DNA from: Triplophysa rosa
Taxonomy: Eukaryota > Chordata > Actinopteri > Cypriniformes > Nemacheilidae
Assembly (NCBI RefSeq): GCF_024868665.1
Contig: NC_079906.1
Coordinates: forward strand, 12,276,807 to 12,340,806
Direction: 5' to 3'
DNA length: 64,000 nt
Shown one piece after another: positions 13,092 to 25,400 of this stretch (its first letter is position 1; every line of letters begins with the position of its first letter). A program made the translations under genes and the position numbers. A model generated the notes under the pieces. It worked only from the letters and a program-made list of their open reading frames with translations, was not told where the DNA came from and did not search any database.

Positions 13092-16000
13092 CTATAATGG
13101 ACATTCAGTGTTGCAGATATCACCAGACTGAAACAGGTGGAAGGTGTTAACCAGAGGAAACATAATAACAGAGCCCAGCAGCGAGCCTGCCTGCGCTGCC
13201 GCTCCACACCACACGAGTGCGCTATGACTCCTGTCCCTGAGGATCACACCCACCATCACCTTCACATAAGACATTAGGCCAGTAAAGAACACCCACGACA
13301 ACACCTGAAACACACAAGATCATTTGCACAACACAAAGAGCAAGGGCGTAAGTTTGATTTTGACATTTAGCGCCGTTTACATGACTTATTTTAACAATAT
13401 AATAATTGAACAATGTTTAAAATAGTTTTATTTGAAATAGTTTTCTACACTGGTTTTCATTGTTGTTACTCTCATTGTTACACTGTCTATTGTTGTCTAC
13501 AGCAGGATAAGTTTCCTTTGAAATCCACCAGAATACAACTAGCTACTTTTGATATACATGCGTATTTATGCCTACATTGTTAAAACTACTGTATGTATGA
13601 CTGAGTGCTTAATAGACCTCTATAACAGTGCAATCTTAATATAATGCACAACAAATAACATGATCATGTTTTATAAGCCTAATCACATGTGACCCTGCCT
13701 CTGCCTTTCCACCTGGGCTACAGCTGCTTCTGCCACCTAGTAAAATTACACAATTGGTGGTGCATGGTATCTAAACCATTCAAAGCTCTCATTTTAAACA
13801 CGCACTAAGAAACTATACTGTAGATTGTCAACCTAACATTTGTCACAGTACCGAATTTCACAACTAACATAGGCCTACTACTATGTCATTGTTTGTCCTC
13901 ACCTGTGACCCTGCCTCTCCACAACATGACAGGCCTGCTATTGGTAGGGACAATTTAGTGTTCCCTGAATATTGGTAAGGACACATTCCAAACGGTCCCT
14001 ACCCAAATCGAAACCCTTGACAAAGAGAGATGAGGAGTGTTGTCTTTGACAACTAGGCTCTGAGTCATAAACATGACTCGGGACATGCTGTGACATTCAT
14101 TAGTTCAAAAGTGGTCCGTTTATCAGAGTTAAATTGTAAGAAGTGTTGAGAAAGTGTTATCTCTCAGCTCATTTCTGATGTTAAAAAACTAACCAACTTA
14201 GCACCCAAACGTGAAAAATCTTTAATTATTTACTCACTCTCATGTCATTCCAAACCTGTATGACTTTCTTTCTTTCTTTTGCAGAACACAAAAGAAGATG
14301 TTTTGAAGAATGTAAACAAAAATAGATCCCACTGTCTTGCATTATATGGACACAAAACCACTGCGACATTTATCAAAATATCTTCCTTTGTCTGTTCTGC
14401 GTAATAGAGAAAGTCATACAGGTTTTGAACAACGTGAGGGTGAAGAAACGATGACAGAGTTTTTATTTTCAATTATTCAGTCAAATGCAAACACTTGAAA
14501 CTAGGAAAGGCTATGTAGCTATCCTTGTAGCCAAGATACTTTTATGTTAAATTACTGTAGTCTGAATTGAACCACTTACAAATGGCTGTTTAACATTTTG
14601 TTCGTACAGGAACACAGATACAACATTTTGGGTTGAACATAATACTATAGGTAACTTACAATAATAGCGTCCCCTAGAGGTGCATCTTGGAGTAATGGAC
14701 AAGGACTCATGGCAGCCATGGCCATATTGTATCCTCCAAAAACAGAGCCCAGCACACACAGGAAACCCAAAAATACCAAAGACCTGAAAGAGGACACAGA
14801 CTCGTCATCACTAAGGACATGTCAAAACCTTCAAAACACACCATTGCATTAAAAATATATATATCTAGGTTAAATGTCATTTTGACTTTATTGGCAGCAT
14901 CTATGCCCTGCGGTGGATTACAACAGAAAATGTGCTGACTCTTTCTGTCTCACTTTCTGACATGTATAGGACAGATGGAGGATTTAGAAGCAAAAAGGTT
15001 TTGTTTAATTAAAGCGCATGCACTAATAGACTTTTTTATCTTCTCCTTTTATTTATTTGTTTGCTTATTTTATTTCTGTAATTTAATTCTGTCCCGTACT
15101 AACACATTCTCAATGTGATTTATTTTGTTGCAACATTTAAATGTGCCAAATGATGCCATAGGTCAGGAGAACCATCTCCGGCTGAATGGACTCATAAAGA
15201 AGTTTTGACATCTTTCATTTCATCCACCCAAAAGGTGAAAAAAAGGTTATAAAAAGTTTGGAAATGGTCTTTTAGAAAATAATAATAAAAAATAGGTATT
15301 CTATAGTACCACTGCATTCAAAGAACCATTACAGAGCTCCTTTTTTTCATAGAGTTCAGGAAACATTTCTATTCTGTTGTAATCAACAGCAGATGCTGTT
15401 AATAATGTATAAGACACATTTAACATGGAATGTACCTTAAAGGGATACTTCACCCAAAAATCATCATTGTCATAATTTACTCACCCTGAGGTTGTTTCAA
15501 ACCTATATAAATTTCTTTGTTCTGTTAATCACAAAGAAAGATATTTGTAAGAATGTTAGCAATTTTCAGTTTTGTGACATCATCCACTACCACAGTAGGA
15601 AAAAAATATTGTATATTTTGTTGTTCTGTTCTGATATTTTGAAGAATTTAGGACACAAGCAGTTGGGGCACCTTTGACTTCATTTAATTTTTCCTACTAT
15701 GGCAGTCAATGATGTCAGAATTGAAAATTGCTAACATTCTTCCAAATATCTTTCTCTGTGTTCATCAGAACAAAGTAATTACATGAGGGTGAGTAAATGA
15801 TGACGGAATTTACATTTTTGGGTGAACTATCACTTTAATAATTTAATAACCAACCTACACCACATAAAGTGTATGCAACTCATAAACAATGCTCATATAT
15901 TACAATCAAAATATTGAAATAGTAGAGGTGTACCGTTTAGGGAAAAACATTGCAATGATGCAAGCCACTGGATTGGCTACTGACGACAGAGCGGCCGACA

Positions 16001-16916
16001 GGTGATAGGCCATATTTCCATAAGGCATACAGGAAAACGACTGTACAGATGGCAACAGTCCATTCGTTGCTCCATTCATCCACACCACCATTAAATAGAT
16101 AAATGCAAGCTGGTATCCGCTTTCCAGCATTACAGCCTTCTTTCCAACTTTCTCTTTACTGTTTGTGCATGGACTGGCTTCCACAGAGCTTTCCAAACTC
16201 TTGCAGACTGTCGCCACAGCATCTGGAACAAGATTCTCGGTGGACAGTTCAAAGGTGCGAGGCACACGGTTCAACATAAAGAACGCACCTAAACTTATTG
16301 CTGTCATTACAGCCAAAAATGAGAAAAAGATCTCTGTCGAGAAATTGGGAGGGAGGTAATGCGTCTCCACTATGAAGGGCGGGTGTCCAGGCTCAGTAAG
16401 GTTATTCGACACGTTGACACATTTTGACATTCCAACCCCTTGCGCCAGCGCAACAAGGCCTGGAACCAGACCGCTCAGACCCTCTCCAATGAAGTACGTG
16501 GTGATGTATTTGGCAGGAAGTTGCATCATAAATGGCAAGAATGTGACAGAGGAGGTGCAATCGACGAGGGCGAGAAAGAACGTGAGGATAAAAAATGCTG
16601 TGCTACGTGGTTGCCCTAGAAACACGGTGGTGTGCTTCCAAAAAAAAGCCAGCAGAACACAAGCCACGATGCCGATGGACAGGACTGCATAGATAATCAG
16701 ATTTTCCCGCAGTCGTCCAGGGCAAAATTTGTGTGCCAGGGTGACCAGCAGAGGACTGAGGTTGGCAAGCTGAATAATAACTGTGAGGTAAGAGGGTAAG
16801 TCCCACCTCTCTGGCAGAACGTTGACTATCAGAGGAAGCTCCACCCACAAGCCATTAATGGACACCCAGGAACCCAGACCAAAGGCACACGCCAAAGCAT
16901 GGATGTACAGATTCAT
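13092..16916 (-). CDS. slc52a3: Riboflavin transporter, SLC52 family (slc52a3-like)
   Basis: Imports riboflavin (vitamin B2) across the plasma membrane. Coding exons on the minus strand are 16916-15934, 14783-14660 and 13304-13092. All junctions are GT-AG and keep frame, giving 439 residues, close to RFVT family length (about 445-470). The first exon carries the typical RFVT start ([20 protein letters not shown]) and most membrane segments. Exon 2 encodes [16 protein letters not shown] and exon 3 encodes [13 protein letters not shown] and [20 protein letters not shown], ending ICNTECPL. A loop near residue 170 has NVS and NLT sequons. An acceptor lies just before the ATG (TTTTAG then AATG), so an untranslated exon is expected upstream. 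The choice of SLC52A3 over SLC52A2 is inferred from overall resemblance and is less sure than the family. Confidence 0.93.
14205..14478. mobile_element. Palindromic MITE in slc52a3 intron 2
   Basis: Contains TGTCATTCCAAACCTGTATG and, inverted, AAAGTCATACAGGTTTTGAA around mirrored CACAAAAGAAGAT / ATCTTCCTTTGT arms. Lies between coding exons 2 and 3. Confidence 0.85.
15437..15838. mobile_element. Palindromic MITE in slc52a3 intron 1
   Basis: About 400 bp with ends TTAAAGGGATACTTCACCC and GGGTGAACTATCACTTTAA. Inner arms GAATGTTAGCAATTTTCAGT and ACTATGGCAGTCAATGATGT mark the longer subtype also seen at 33.6 kb. Confidence 0.88.
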
Positions 16917-17508
16917 TCTAAAACACTGCTTATCAGATAGGAAAAGAAAAGAAAAAAGAATCCAAACTATTTGGGATGTTTTCCTTCCACGGATTTTCTG
17001 TCAGTATTGTGGTCTCCCTGTAGCTGTGTGCTTCTAAGTCTTCCTGCCTTATTTTGTCACCTTTATATAAAAACAGAAAAGAGAAATGAAAAGAACAAAT
17101 CTTAAAGGTTTGAAACAAAGTATTAAAAATTGAAATGTAAATTAGTCAATAAATGGTCAAATCAGTGCTCGATTTGAATCATGTCTAATGGAGGTCGCTA
17201 CCTTTTTGTGGGCGCATGACAAGTTCGGTACAGTAATAGACTAATGGATAATTTATTTACAATATTTACGCCTGCACAAAATTTTGATTTGTCATTATTA
17301 TTATTATTTTTAAATATATATCTGAAGTCTATTTTGTACTTGTTATTGGGGGTCCCGGATCATGGACACTGGTTTATGTGTTGTATCAATTTGGCTGGCT
17401 TATTGTGTACAATGTTTGTACAGAACGTGTATTTCCATGTTTGTAACAGCCATGTTAAAGTTTTTAAGCCATTGACAATATAGCCTTGCACTCAGACTAA
17501 AAGCTTGT

Positions 17509-17690
17509 ATCTCCATTTCCCATGATATTTATTTGTTATAAATCATTACTATTAGTCACTATTCATGTTTGTCTGTGGGTTTTGCAATAAAAAGTATTCA
17601 AATAGTATTCAAAAGAGATTGTCAAAACAGTGTTTAATTATTTAAAAACTGCAGTTTTCCTGTAAAGTGAAAATTTGTTTTTATAAGTGG
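17509..17690 (+). repeat. Dispersed repeat, copy 1 (with poly(A)-like signal)
   Basis: TAAATCATTACTATTAGTCA, then GTGGGTTTTGCAATAAAAAG and AACAGTGTTTAATTATTTAA. It aligns along about 170 bp with the copy at 34.98 kb. Confidence 0.7.
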
Positions 17691-18006
17691 TTGATGTTGA
17701 GCAGATACAGGTAAAATTTTATACATAAATAAGTGTTTAAACTTAGATTTACAAACGTATATTCAGGAACACTTTGGTCAAAGAGAATCAGATACGCAGC
17801 AATTAACGTTTGTATTCTCTGCAAAGGTTCCAACTTGATAACAATAGTGCTGCATTTAATTTTTTTTACATTTTATTATATTTAAATATATATTTTCAAA
17901 TTTTAAACATTTTTGTTTGAACAAATCTAATTCTTGTACAGAACAAAAGGCTGATTTGATCATTGTTCCTGTTTTCTCACTGGATCAGCATTAAACAAAT
18001 ACTCAC

Positions 18007-18200
18007 AGTTCCTAGGAGGCAATGACCCAGATTGAACAGCCTGTTCCTCTTGGCAAATACATAGCTTGCTTTGCACACAGGTAAGTCACCTTTAGTTTAG
18101 CGGTCCGTTATCCAGTTGTTACCGGTTAACTTGTGAATCTTAACTTGAAGTGTAAAACGTCCAGTGACTTATTTTAACCTCAGCGTCAGTGTGTGGGCGG
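18007..18200 (-). promoter_or_regulatory. Candidate untranslated first exon and promoter of the SLC52 gene
   Basis: On the minus strand a consensus donor (AACT then GTGAGTAT) ends a possible exon at 18007. It could splice to the acceptor at about 16918, just ahead of the slc52a3 ATG. Upstream (18180-18250) is the most GC-rich stretch nearby, with a GGGCGG Sp1-type box at about 18196 and a CACATGAC E-box-like site. The start of the exon cannot be fixed from sequence. Confidence 0.4.
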
Positions 18201-18209
18201 AGAATATCG

Positions 18210-21200
18210 CCGCTGTAGTGAAGTGTGTTAATTTCCTGTCACATGACCGAACCACACAAATTATGTTTTATTATTCAATTTTTCTATTTGCTAAATCAAA
18301 GACAGATTTTTTTGTATGTGACTGGTATATTAACTTCTCATTCAAAATGTATATCTGTCTCGTGTTCAAGAAGAGCGAATGAGATTTCACTAATAACGTG
18401 AGCAATTTCTCCTGTCCTACATTCCTTTAGGTCACCTTGACCTTAATTTTCAATCTGGAACTTTGAACACACAATAGAACACTTCAAACCCTGTCATAAA
18501 TCTTCATACAATGTTTATTTTTATGCTCACTTTTATAGCAGGAAAAAAACAGATGTATAAATTACAAAACAATACAACTTGTTTGTGAAGACGGTAAGCT
18601 TTTTTAGCCAAACTGCTGGCAGCTTTTCTATTGCTATGAAATGTACAACTTTCATTGCTGATTAACAGCTTGTTTTAGAGATCTCAAACAAAAGTTCTAG
18701 AGAACTTAAAAGTTTTACCCGAACTCTGACTTCCTCTTTACATCTGAATGTAAGTCCAAAGAGAAGGAGCTCATATGCAACATTATTTAAAAACATAATC
18801 ATCATTGAAATCATAGATCGACCTTGTAAATAGCTTCAAATACTGTAAAACACTTAGAATCGGAATGTATAACCACATAGCAAGGTACAATATGCTTTAT
18901 TTTCTCTTGGAGCTTTTTATTTCTCTTTTGGTTGAGGCACAACATTATAAAATGTGTAAAGGGATGTATCTGTGGAACAGGTGTATCTGTGCATGATAGT
19001 CTGTGACTGAACTTTGGAATGAAGGTTAAAGGTAAAAGACGGAGAGCAGAAACACGTGTTACACGAGTTTCCAAATACCTTCATTCTACTAAGGTTCCTT
19101 GCGAAGTAGGAATTTGAAAAGTGGAAGGACGTACTGTACTGAACACAGGTCTTTGAAAAGTAGGCTAAAGATTTTCTCCCAAATGCAGACATTTTTATTT
19201 GATATGCTATTGAGAGGAATGCTATTGTGTATGTATGATGTGCACAAGCATGACAAACTATAATCAAATGACATGCAAAATAAGTAACGTACACACATCA
19301 GGCCAAAATCTTGCAAGTTCTTTATTAATTTCATTATAAATATGAACTTAATGACAAACGTTTTTGAAACAGGAAACAACAAAAAAGCATTAAGGCGTCA
19401 TTTTCAACAAAGAAGCCATCCTACAAAAACTTTCTGAACATGAATTGCAAAACCAGCCGACGCAGACTTTTAAAAAGCTTCTCCCAATAAATCTTTAAGG
19501 ATGAACATTCAGTAACAAGTGTGAATGCCAAAGGCCATCAATCAAATGACCCAGTAACAGTTGCGTCGAATTCTCTAAAAGTCCCCAGTGAATAAGGGAT
19601 TGGCTTAGTTGTGTTATCCGAAGGAAAATACAATATTTCTGAGCAAGCACAATGTGATTCGTTCAATATCCTCTCATCTGCACGGGCAGATCTTTGTTGC
19701 TCGCGCTATGCATGGAAATGCGAGGTATCTCGTACGAGAACTGAACTTTAACACTCAACTTACATGATCAATAACACAATCAGCCTATCATCACAATATT
19801 AATCTTCCTTATGCACTGCACACAAATCTAGTAACTTCTCTTAAGTACAATGTTGCAATAGTAGAGCTTTGCAGTCATGGGATAACAATACTCATATGTT
19901 ACAGCTGGTGACATTCTTATTTATATGTATATTCAGTGTATTAAAGAACTTTATCTTGATATGAAATATGATATGACAATTTATACTCAAAAGCCTTGAA
20001 TGTAGGAGAAAATGTCTAAATAAAACTCAATAGAAACCAACAATCTCAAAATTGTATGAAAGTAAATAAATGTAACAATTTACTGAATTAAAGTAACCAG
20101 AAAAGTTCCAGTTTCCCTGTACAGTGAAAATTTCCACTGGAGTGTCCTCTTCACATTAACACCAAACACACCACAACAGATCTATTAACTGAGCAAAAAT
20201 AAATTTGGCATCTCGTATCATTATAGAAATATATAAAGATATTAGTCAACTGTCAAAAAATACTACAATATTCCACTGAACAAATCTTCCTGAATTCAGA
20301 TATGAAGGAAAAGAAAACGTAACACATGACAATATGAATCAGCTCAAAACACTTCATGTCCTCTTTTACAGTTCGGGCTGACCTCTTTGTAACAGAGTTG
20401 GACAACTTGGACAAAGGAATGTACTGTACTGAACACTTTCTCTGTTGTTCTGATGCGCTGACCTATCTAAACATTTACTATCATCACACTGACCTTTCAC
20501 TGACTGACCTGTTGAAACAAATTGCCACAATGCTGCCGACAGTAAAAAAAAAAAAAAAAATTGGCATGAAAACGCACACAAGCAAAAACCAAAGCTGTAA
20601 CTTATTTGACAGAATGAAGGTTAGAAACAGTTTCACTAATAAAATCATTTGGTGTAAACGGGATGCGAGTTATTCATATGACATTATGTTTGGGGAAAAA
20701 ATTATTCTAAAAAATAAATGGCACACCCATAAACAATCACGATTATGTAACAAGTGATATAAAATGTTGCTGAACTGTTCTTGAGACACAGAGCCTCGGT
20801 CACTTCCTCTTTACTCTTGGATAGCTCACCTAAAAATTTAAATTCCGTTATCATTTAGCCTTAAGTTGTTCCAAACCTGTATGAATTTCTGTGTTCTGTT
20901 GAGCAAAAAAGAAGATACTTTGAAGAATGTGGGAAACCAAACAGTTCTGGGGCACTATTGACTACCATTGTAGTTTTTTTCCCACTATGGTAGTCAATAG
21001 TGCCCCAGAACTGTTTGGTTCTGCCAAATATCAATACAAGATTTATACAGGTTTGAAACAACTTGAGGGTAAGTAAATGATGACAGCATTTTCACTTTTG
21101 GGTGAACTATCCTTATAATGGAGGACTGTTACAATGGTAACCACACACGATGAATACTGGCTAAACTACATTGCTTGAAAAGCAACACTTACATTCTAAG

Positions 21201-22459
21201 CAAAGCCAATATATTTTTTATTAGATAGAAAGAATCCCTAATTATTTCTATATTAAAAATGCAACTACTGTTTTAGATAAATATAGGTCAAATAAAATTA
21301 GATTTTTTTAATTACAAATTTACACTTGACCATGTATGTGTATGATCAATAAATTACAAGCCACTAGACTAGTACAAGTCACTAGACAGCCAAATTGCTG
21401 TGATGGGTCCGTCTTGTTTATCATGCGATAACTGCCACTAATGTGTTATACTACTATTAAATAAGAACTAGGAGTTGTGATTGAACATGCCTCGAACTAG
21501 ATTTTATCTGTTTTGTAACAAAGTACGCAAACCTAAACCTCAATTGAGTTTAGGTTTTATTTGGCTGGTCAGGCTCACCTAAAACTTCCCTAAGGTAACA
21601 TTAATACAACGTGAAAAATGATGAATGAGACCACAGAGGGATTTCATATGGGCTTTGTGATCTACATCTCGGAGTCAAGCAGCAACATTGCTCTCGTGGT
21701 GTATTTACACTGCAAGCCGAAACACAAATGATCTGAATATTGATCTAAATGGAAACGCTTATAACGACGCACATCTTACAGTCGACCTGCATACAGCACC
21801 TCTGAATTTGCAACTGTGCTTCAAAAGCAAAAAATTTGTGACGTAAAAACATTTGTATAAATGTGAGGATGAAGCCAAGCGAAGCAAGGTTCTTTACTGC
21901 AATTCATTTTTTAAGGCGTACTGAAGAAAGACTGCATATGATGCTGCTCGGTCTATTCAGACACAAGCAACAAATGAAGACACCGGTTTTGTAGCCCTCT
22001 GTGGCCAAACTGCCTTTAAGTTTACTGCACTTTAGCCCCATGCAAGAGGAAGGTGAGAACAAGCGAGATCAGTCCCGAAGGCCAGCCCCCAGAGACCAGT
22101 CAGGCAACAAAGCTTTGACAGCAGTTGAAAGTTGAAGCCCACTTTGTTCAAGTATTGACATTTTGAGTGATCTTTTTTGCACTTTAAAGAGTCTGTAACA
22201 TTTCACAGAAGTCTCAAGTTTCCAACGAGGATTGGGATTTTTTTATCAATAAAGTAAGCAGAGAGGAATATTGCTTTCAATCGCTTCGTCAACCCTCTTT
22301 CGTTCAACATCTTTCTAAGAATTGATGGCTTTCTAAGTTGGGCTTTGATATCTTGCCGTTCCTCTCGTTCTGTGCGAGGGAGGACAATTAGATGGAGAAC
22401 AAAAGATTCTCCTACGAGCAGATCTGAGGTAGGGGAAGTGGATCAGTGGCAGAAGATCG
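18210..22459 (-). other. Non-coding interval, probably partly the 3' UTR of peds1
   Basis: Follows the peds1 stop codon on its strand. Several minus-strand AATAAA signals occur (21556-21561, 21217-21222, 18897-18902), so the UTR end is uncertain. Apart from the MITE at 20.8 kb nothing coding is recognisable. Confidence 0.45.
20819..21115. mobile_element. Palindromic MITE with a perfect 34-bp hairpin
   Basis: Ends ATAGCTCACCTAAAAATTT and TTTGGGTGAACTATCC. Inside, 20935-20968 and 20987-21020 are exact inverted copies (34 of 34) around an 18-nt loop. It lies in the stretch that may be the peds1 3' UTR. Confidence 0.88.
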
Positions 22460-25400
22460 TTACTTGGTTTTCTGGGCCCATCTGAGGTCATCCGATCTGG
22501 GCTTCTCTCCAGTCAGGCTTTGGATCAGATCTTCCAGGTTTCTCCAGAATCCCAATTTCTCCAGAGGATAGTTTAACCAGCCTACACGTACAAACAGACA
22601 TAGACATGAAAATGAGCCTGTGGGTGAGAGAATGATCATAACTGTATGCAAAAAGCGGGAGTATACCTGTGGTAATGCAGAAGTAGGTTTCGTGAGGTGA
22701 AACGTGGTGAACTCTGTGGTGTTTTCGTGGCAATATGATGCAACAGTCCTGAAGTAATGTCACCCAGCGCGGGAGCCCAAAATATGTGTGCGACCATTTG
22801 TGGATCTGATTGGTCAATGTAACAAAAATGGCCAAAGCAAAAACGTAACACAACCAGGGGTAGTTCCGATAGATCTCCGCTGGAAAGATTGAGAGAGAGT
22901 AGAAGATGAGATCAGATCCTCAGAAATGTCAATCTTGGTTCATTATTTGTCCCCCCATGGAACAAAGTGACTGATTACACAGTGTAACAAATTTTTGTTT
23001 CGCACGACCTTTTTATAGTTCTTGTACAATTATGTGGTGATAATTATTGTGGCAATACTTATTTCATGTAGCATCAATGTTTTAGTGCATATTTAACTCA
23101 AGTAAATTTTGAGCTTTATACATTAATTACGAAATATTCATATATTGCAAATAAACAAAAACTGTAAAAATGTTCACATATTTTAAAATTATTTTCCAAT
23201 CGTCACTGTCAAAAAATTCTAGAAATTTCTGTAGCACAGGGAAGGTGGAATGACGCAATGATGGGTGATTACATCTGGAACTTGGTTCGTGAGGACAGTC
23301 TTGTACACTTCTGAAGTTTTGGACGACCCCTTTTTTGTAACTTATGTTAAAGCTCAGTGTTATGCCAGTACCTTGTAATTTCTGCGTATGAGTAATAATA
23401 CCGAAATGTATAAATGTGTGAAAATAGTTTTGGGGTTTTTTGCAAGTACCGTTGATGATAAAAAAGGGTTAATTTTCGTATTCAGCATGTTAAACTTATT
23501 AAAGAAACAGTTAAAAGCACAACTTTTTTATTGTTACATTGTGTAACTTACCTGGTGAGAGCATCATGAAGTTTGCAGCCATGTTAGCCAGCGGGATGAT
23601 GGTTAGCATACAGTTATCACCATTCGTCTCAATGAAATCATGGCGCGTTATAGCTGTTGGATCGATGTGGTGCTCTCGAAACGGACGAATAAAGGCCTGG
23701 AAGTGAACCAACAAGGAGAATCAATTCATTTCTCTCATATAAATAACTTTCCCAACACAATGGTTTTCCTGAGACTTGTCAAAAGGCCAGAAACTTGTGT
23801 AACGTTCTATAGATTAAAATGTAGTATGTATTTATATATAGACCATTTCATCGGACCCCCAGTTAACTTCCGGTTTGTGTTTGGCTAGAGTCTAACAATA
23901 TAACCATTCATATTTTATTTAATTTATGTTCATATTAATTTATATTATTATTTTATTGTATAACAATTGTATTAAATGAACGATTTGTTGAAATTTGTTG
24001 TATGTTCATTTTATTAAATAAACAGTTTATTGAATGGGTCCTGTATTTTGGTCGCATTTAAAGAAACCGTATGGTACATTGACATCTAGCGGTTGAGCTT
24101 GGTGTCGGAGTCTAAATTTAAAATATTGGAGAGACAAGTTTAGCCAAGTAACGGTTCTTCTCGGTTTCTTTTGATTGCTATCAGAAATAATCTACAGGCA
24201 CTCTATTGTTTGTGAATGTGTACCGGAAGTTAGTTGGGGGTCACAAAAGTGCGCATGCGCAGTAATGTTTGTTTATGTTGTATTGTTGTTAAGATGAAAC
24301 CGTCTATACAGACTGGGGCTGTCGATAAAAAAGATTTCATATAATATTGTTGCGATATCTACAGAAATGTTTTTAAAAAAGAAATAATGCTCAGTCAAAT
24401 TCATCTTTATTTTGTTTATTTCTATATTTTGGTCAATGATTCACACTCAAAATATGAGTAAGGATCATAAAAGAAAACTTTATATGGGTCCTGAATTATT
24501 TATGATACTATCATATGTGTAGAATTAACTATTTAAATTATCGTAGTGTTTACATAGCATAGTTATTGATAAAACAATTGTGACACAAGGAATAGTTCAC
24601 CCAAAAATTAAAATTCTGTCATCATTCACTCACCATCTTATCATTTCAAACCTGTATGACTTTCTTCATTCTGCAGAACATAAAGATATTTTGAAGAATG
24701 TTGGTAACCGAACAACAGCGGTACCCATTGATTTCTACGGTATAGACACAAAACCGATGCAAGTCAATGGGTAAAAATATCTTATTTTTTGTTCTGCAGA
24801 AGAAAGAAAGTCATACAGGTTCGAAATGACAAGAGGGTGAGTGAATGAGTGAACTATCCAAATACAAACACGTACTAAACAAAAAAAACTAAAATTTAAC
24901 TAAAAAAGCAAAAACAAAAAATTATTAAAATGATTTCACCCCAGTACCTTCCCAAAGATGGGCAGGTCCACCGATCCCCATGTGTCAGCACCCCAGTGGA
25001 CCAGACCAGAAGCAAAATCTGCTGTCAGGATCCCTGCCACTGCACACACATAACAACACACACAGCAGAAACAAGCAGAGCAATTAGGCACCTGATGCTT
25101 GGCTGCGACCAGCTGTACATCAGCAATTCAGTTTCAAGGGCTTCTCACAACCTCACAAATTTTTTTTGGCTTTATGTAATACAAATAATGGTAATTTCAG
25201 AGCTGTACTTTAACATATTTGTTGTGTCTACCTGTACCCTATTAAACCTTAATGTGCTTGTGACGTGTGGGTTTGTTTGTTGTACCAACCGATGCCCAGA
25301 AGGATGTACCAGGCGTGTCCCAGGTGGAAGTAAGTTACCAGGTAACAGAAGTTAAAGGCCATGAGGCTGAAGCAAAGAACCACACTGATCCATTCCTGAC

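Noticed and set aside
16165..16692. Plus-strand ORFs of 64 and 106 codons
   Set aside because: Antisense shadows of the slc52a3 coding exon.
18022..18080. Plus-strand open segment ending in a good donor (CACACAG/GTAAGT)
   Set aside because: No partner exon or homology found; the minus-strand donor at 18006 fits the neighbouring slc52a3 gene better.
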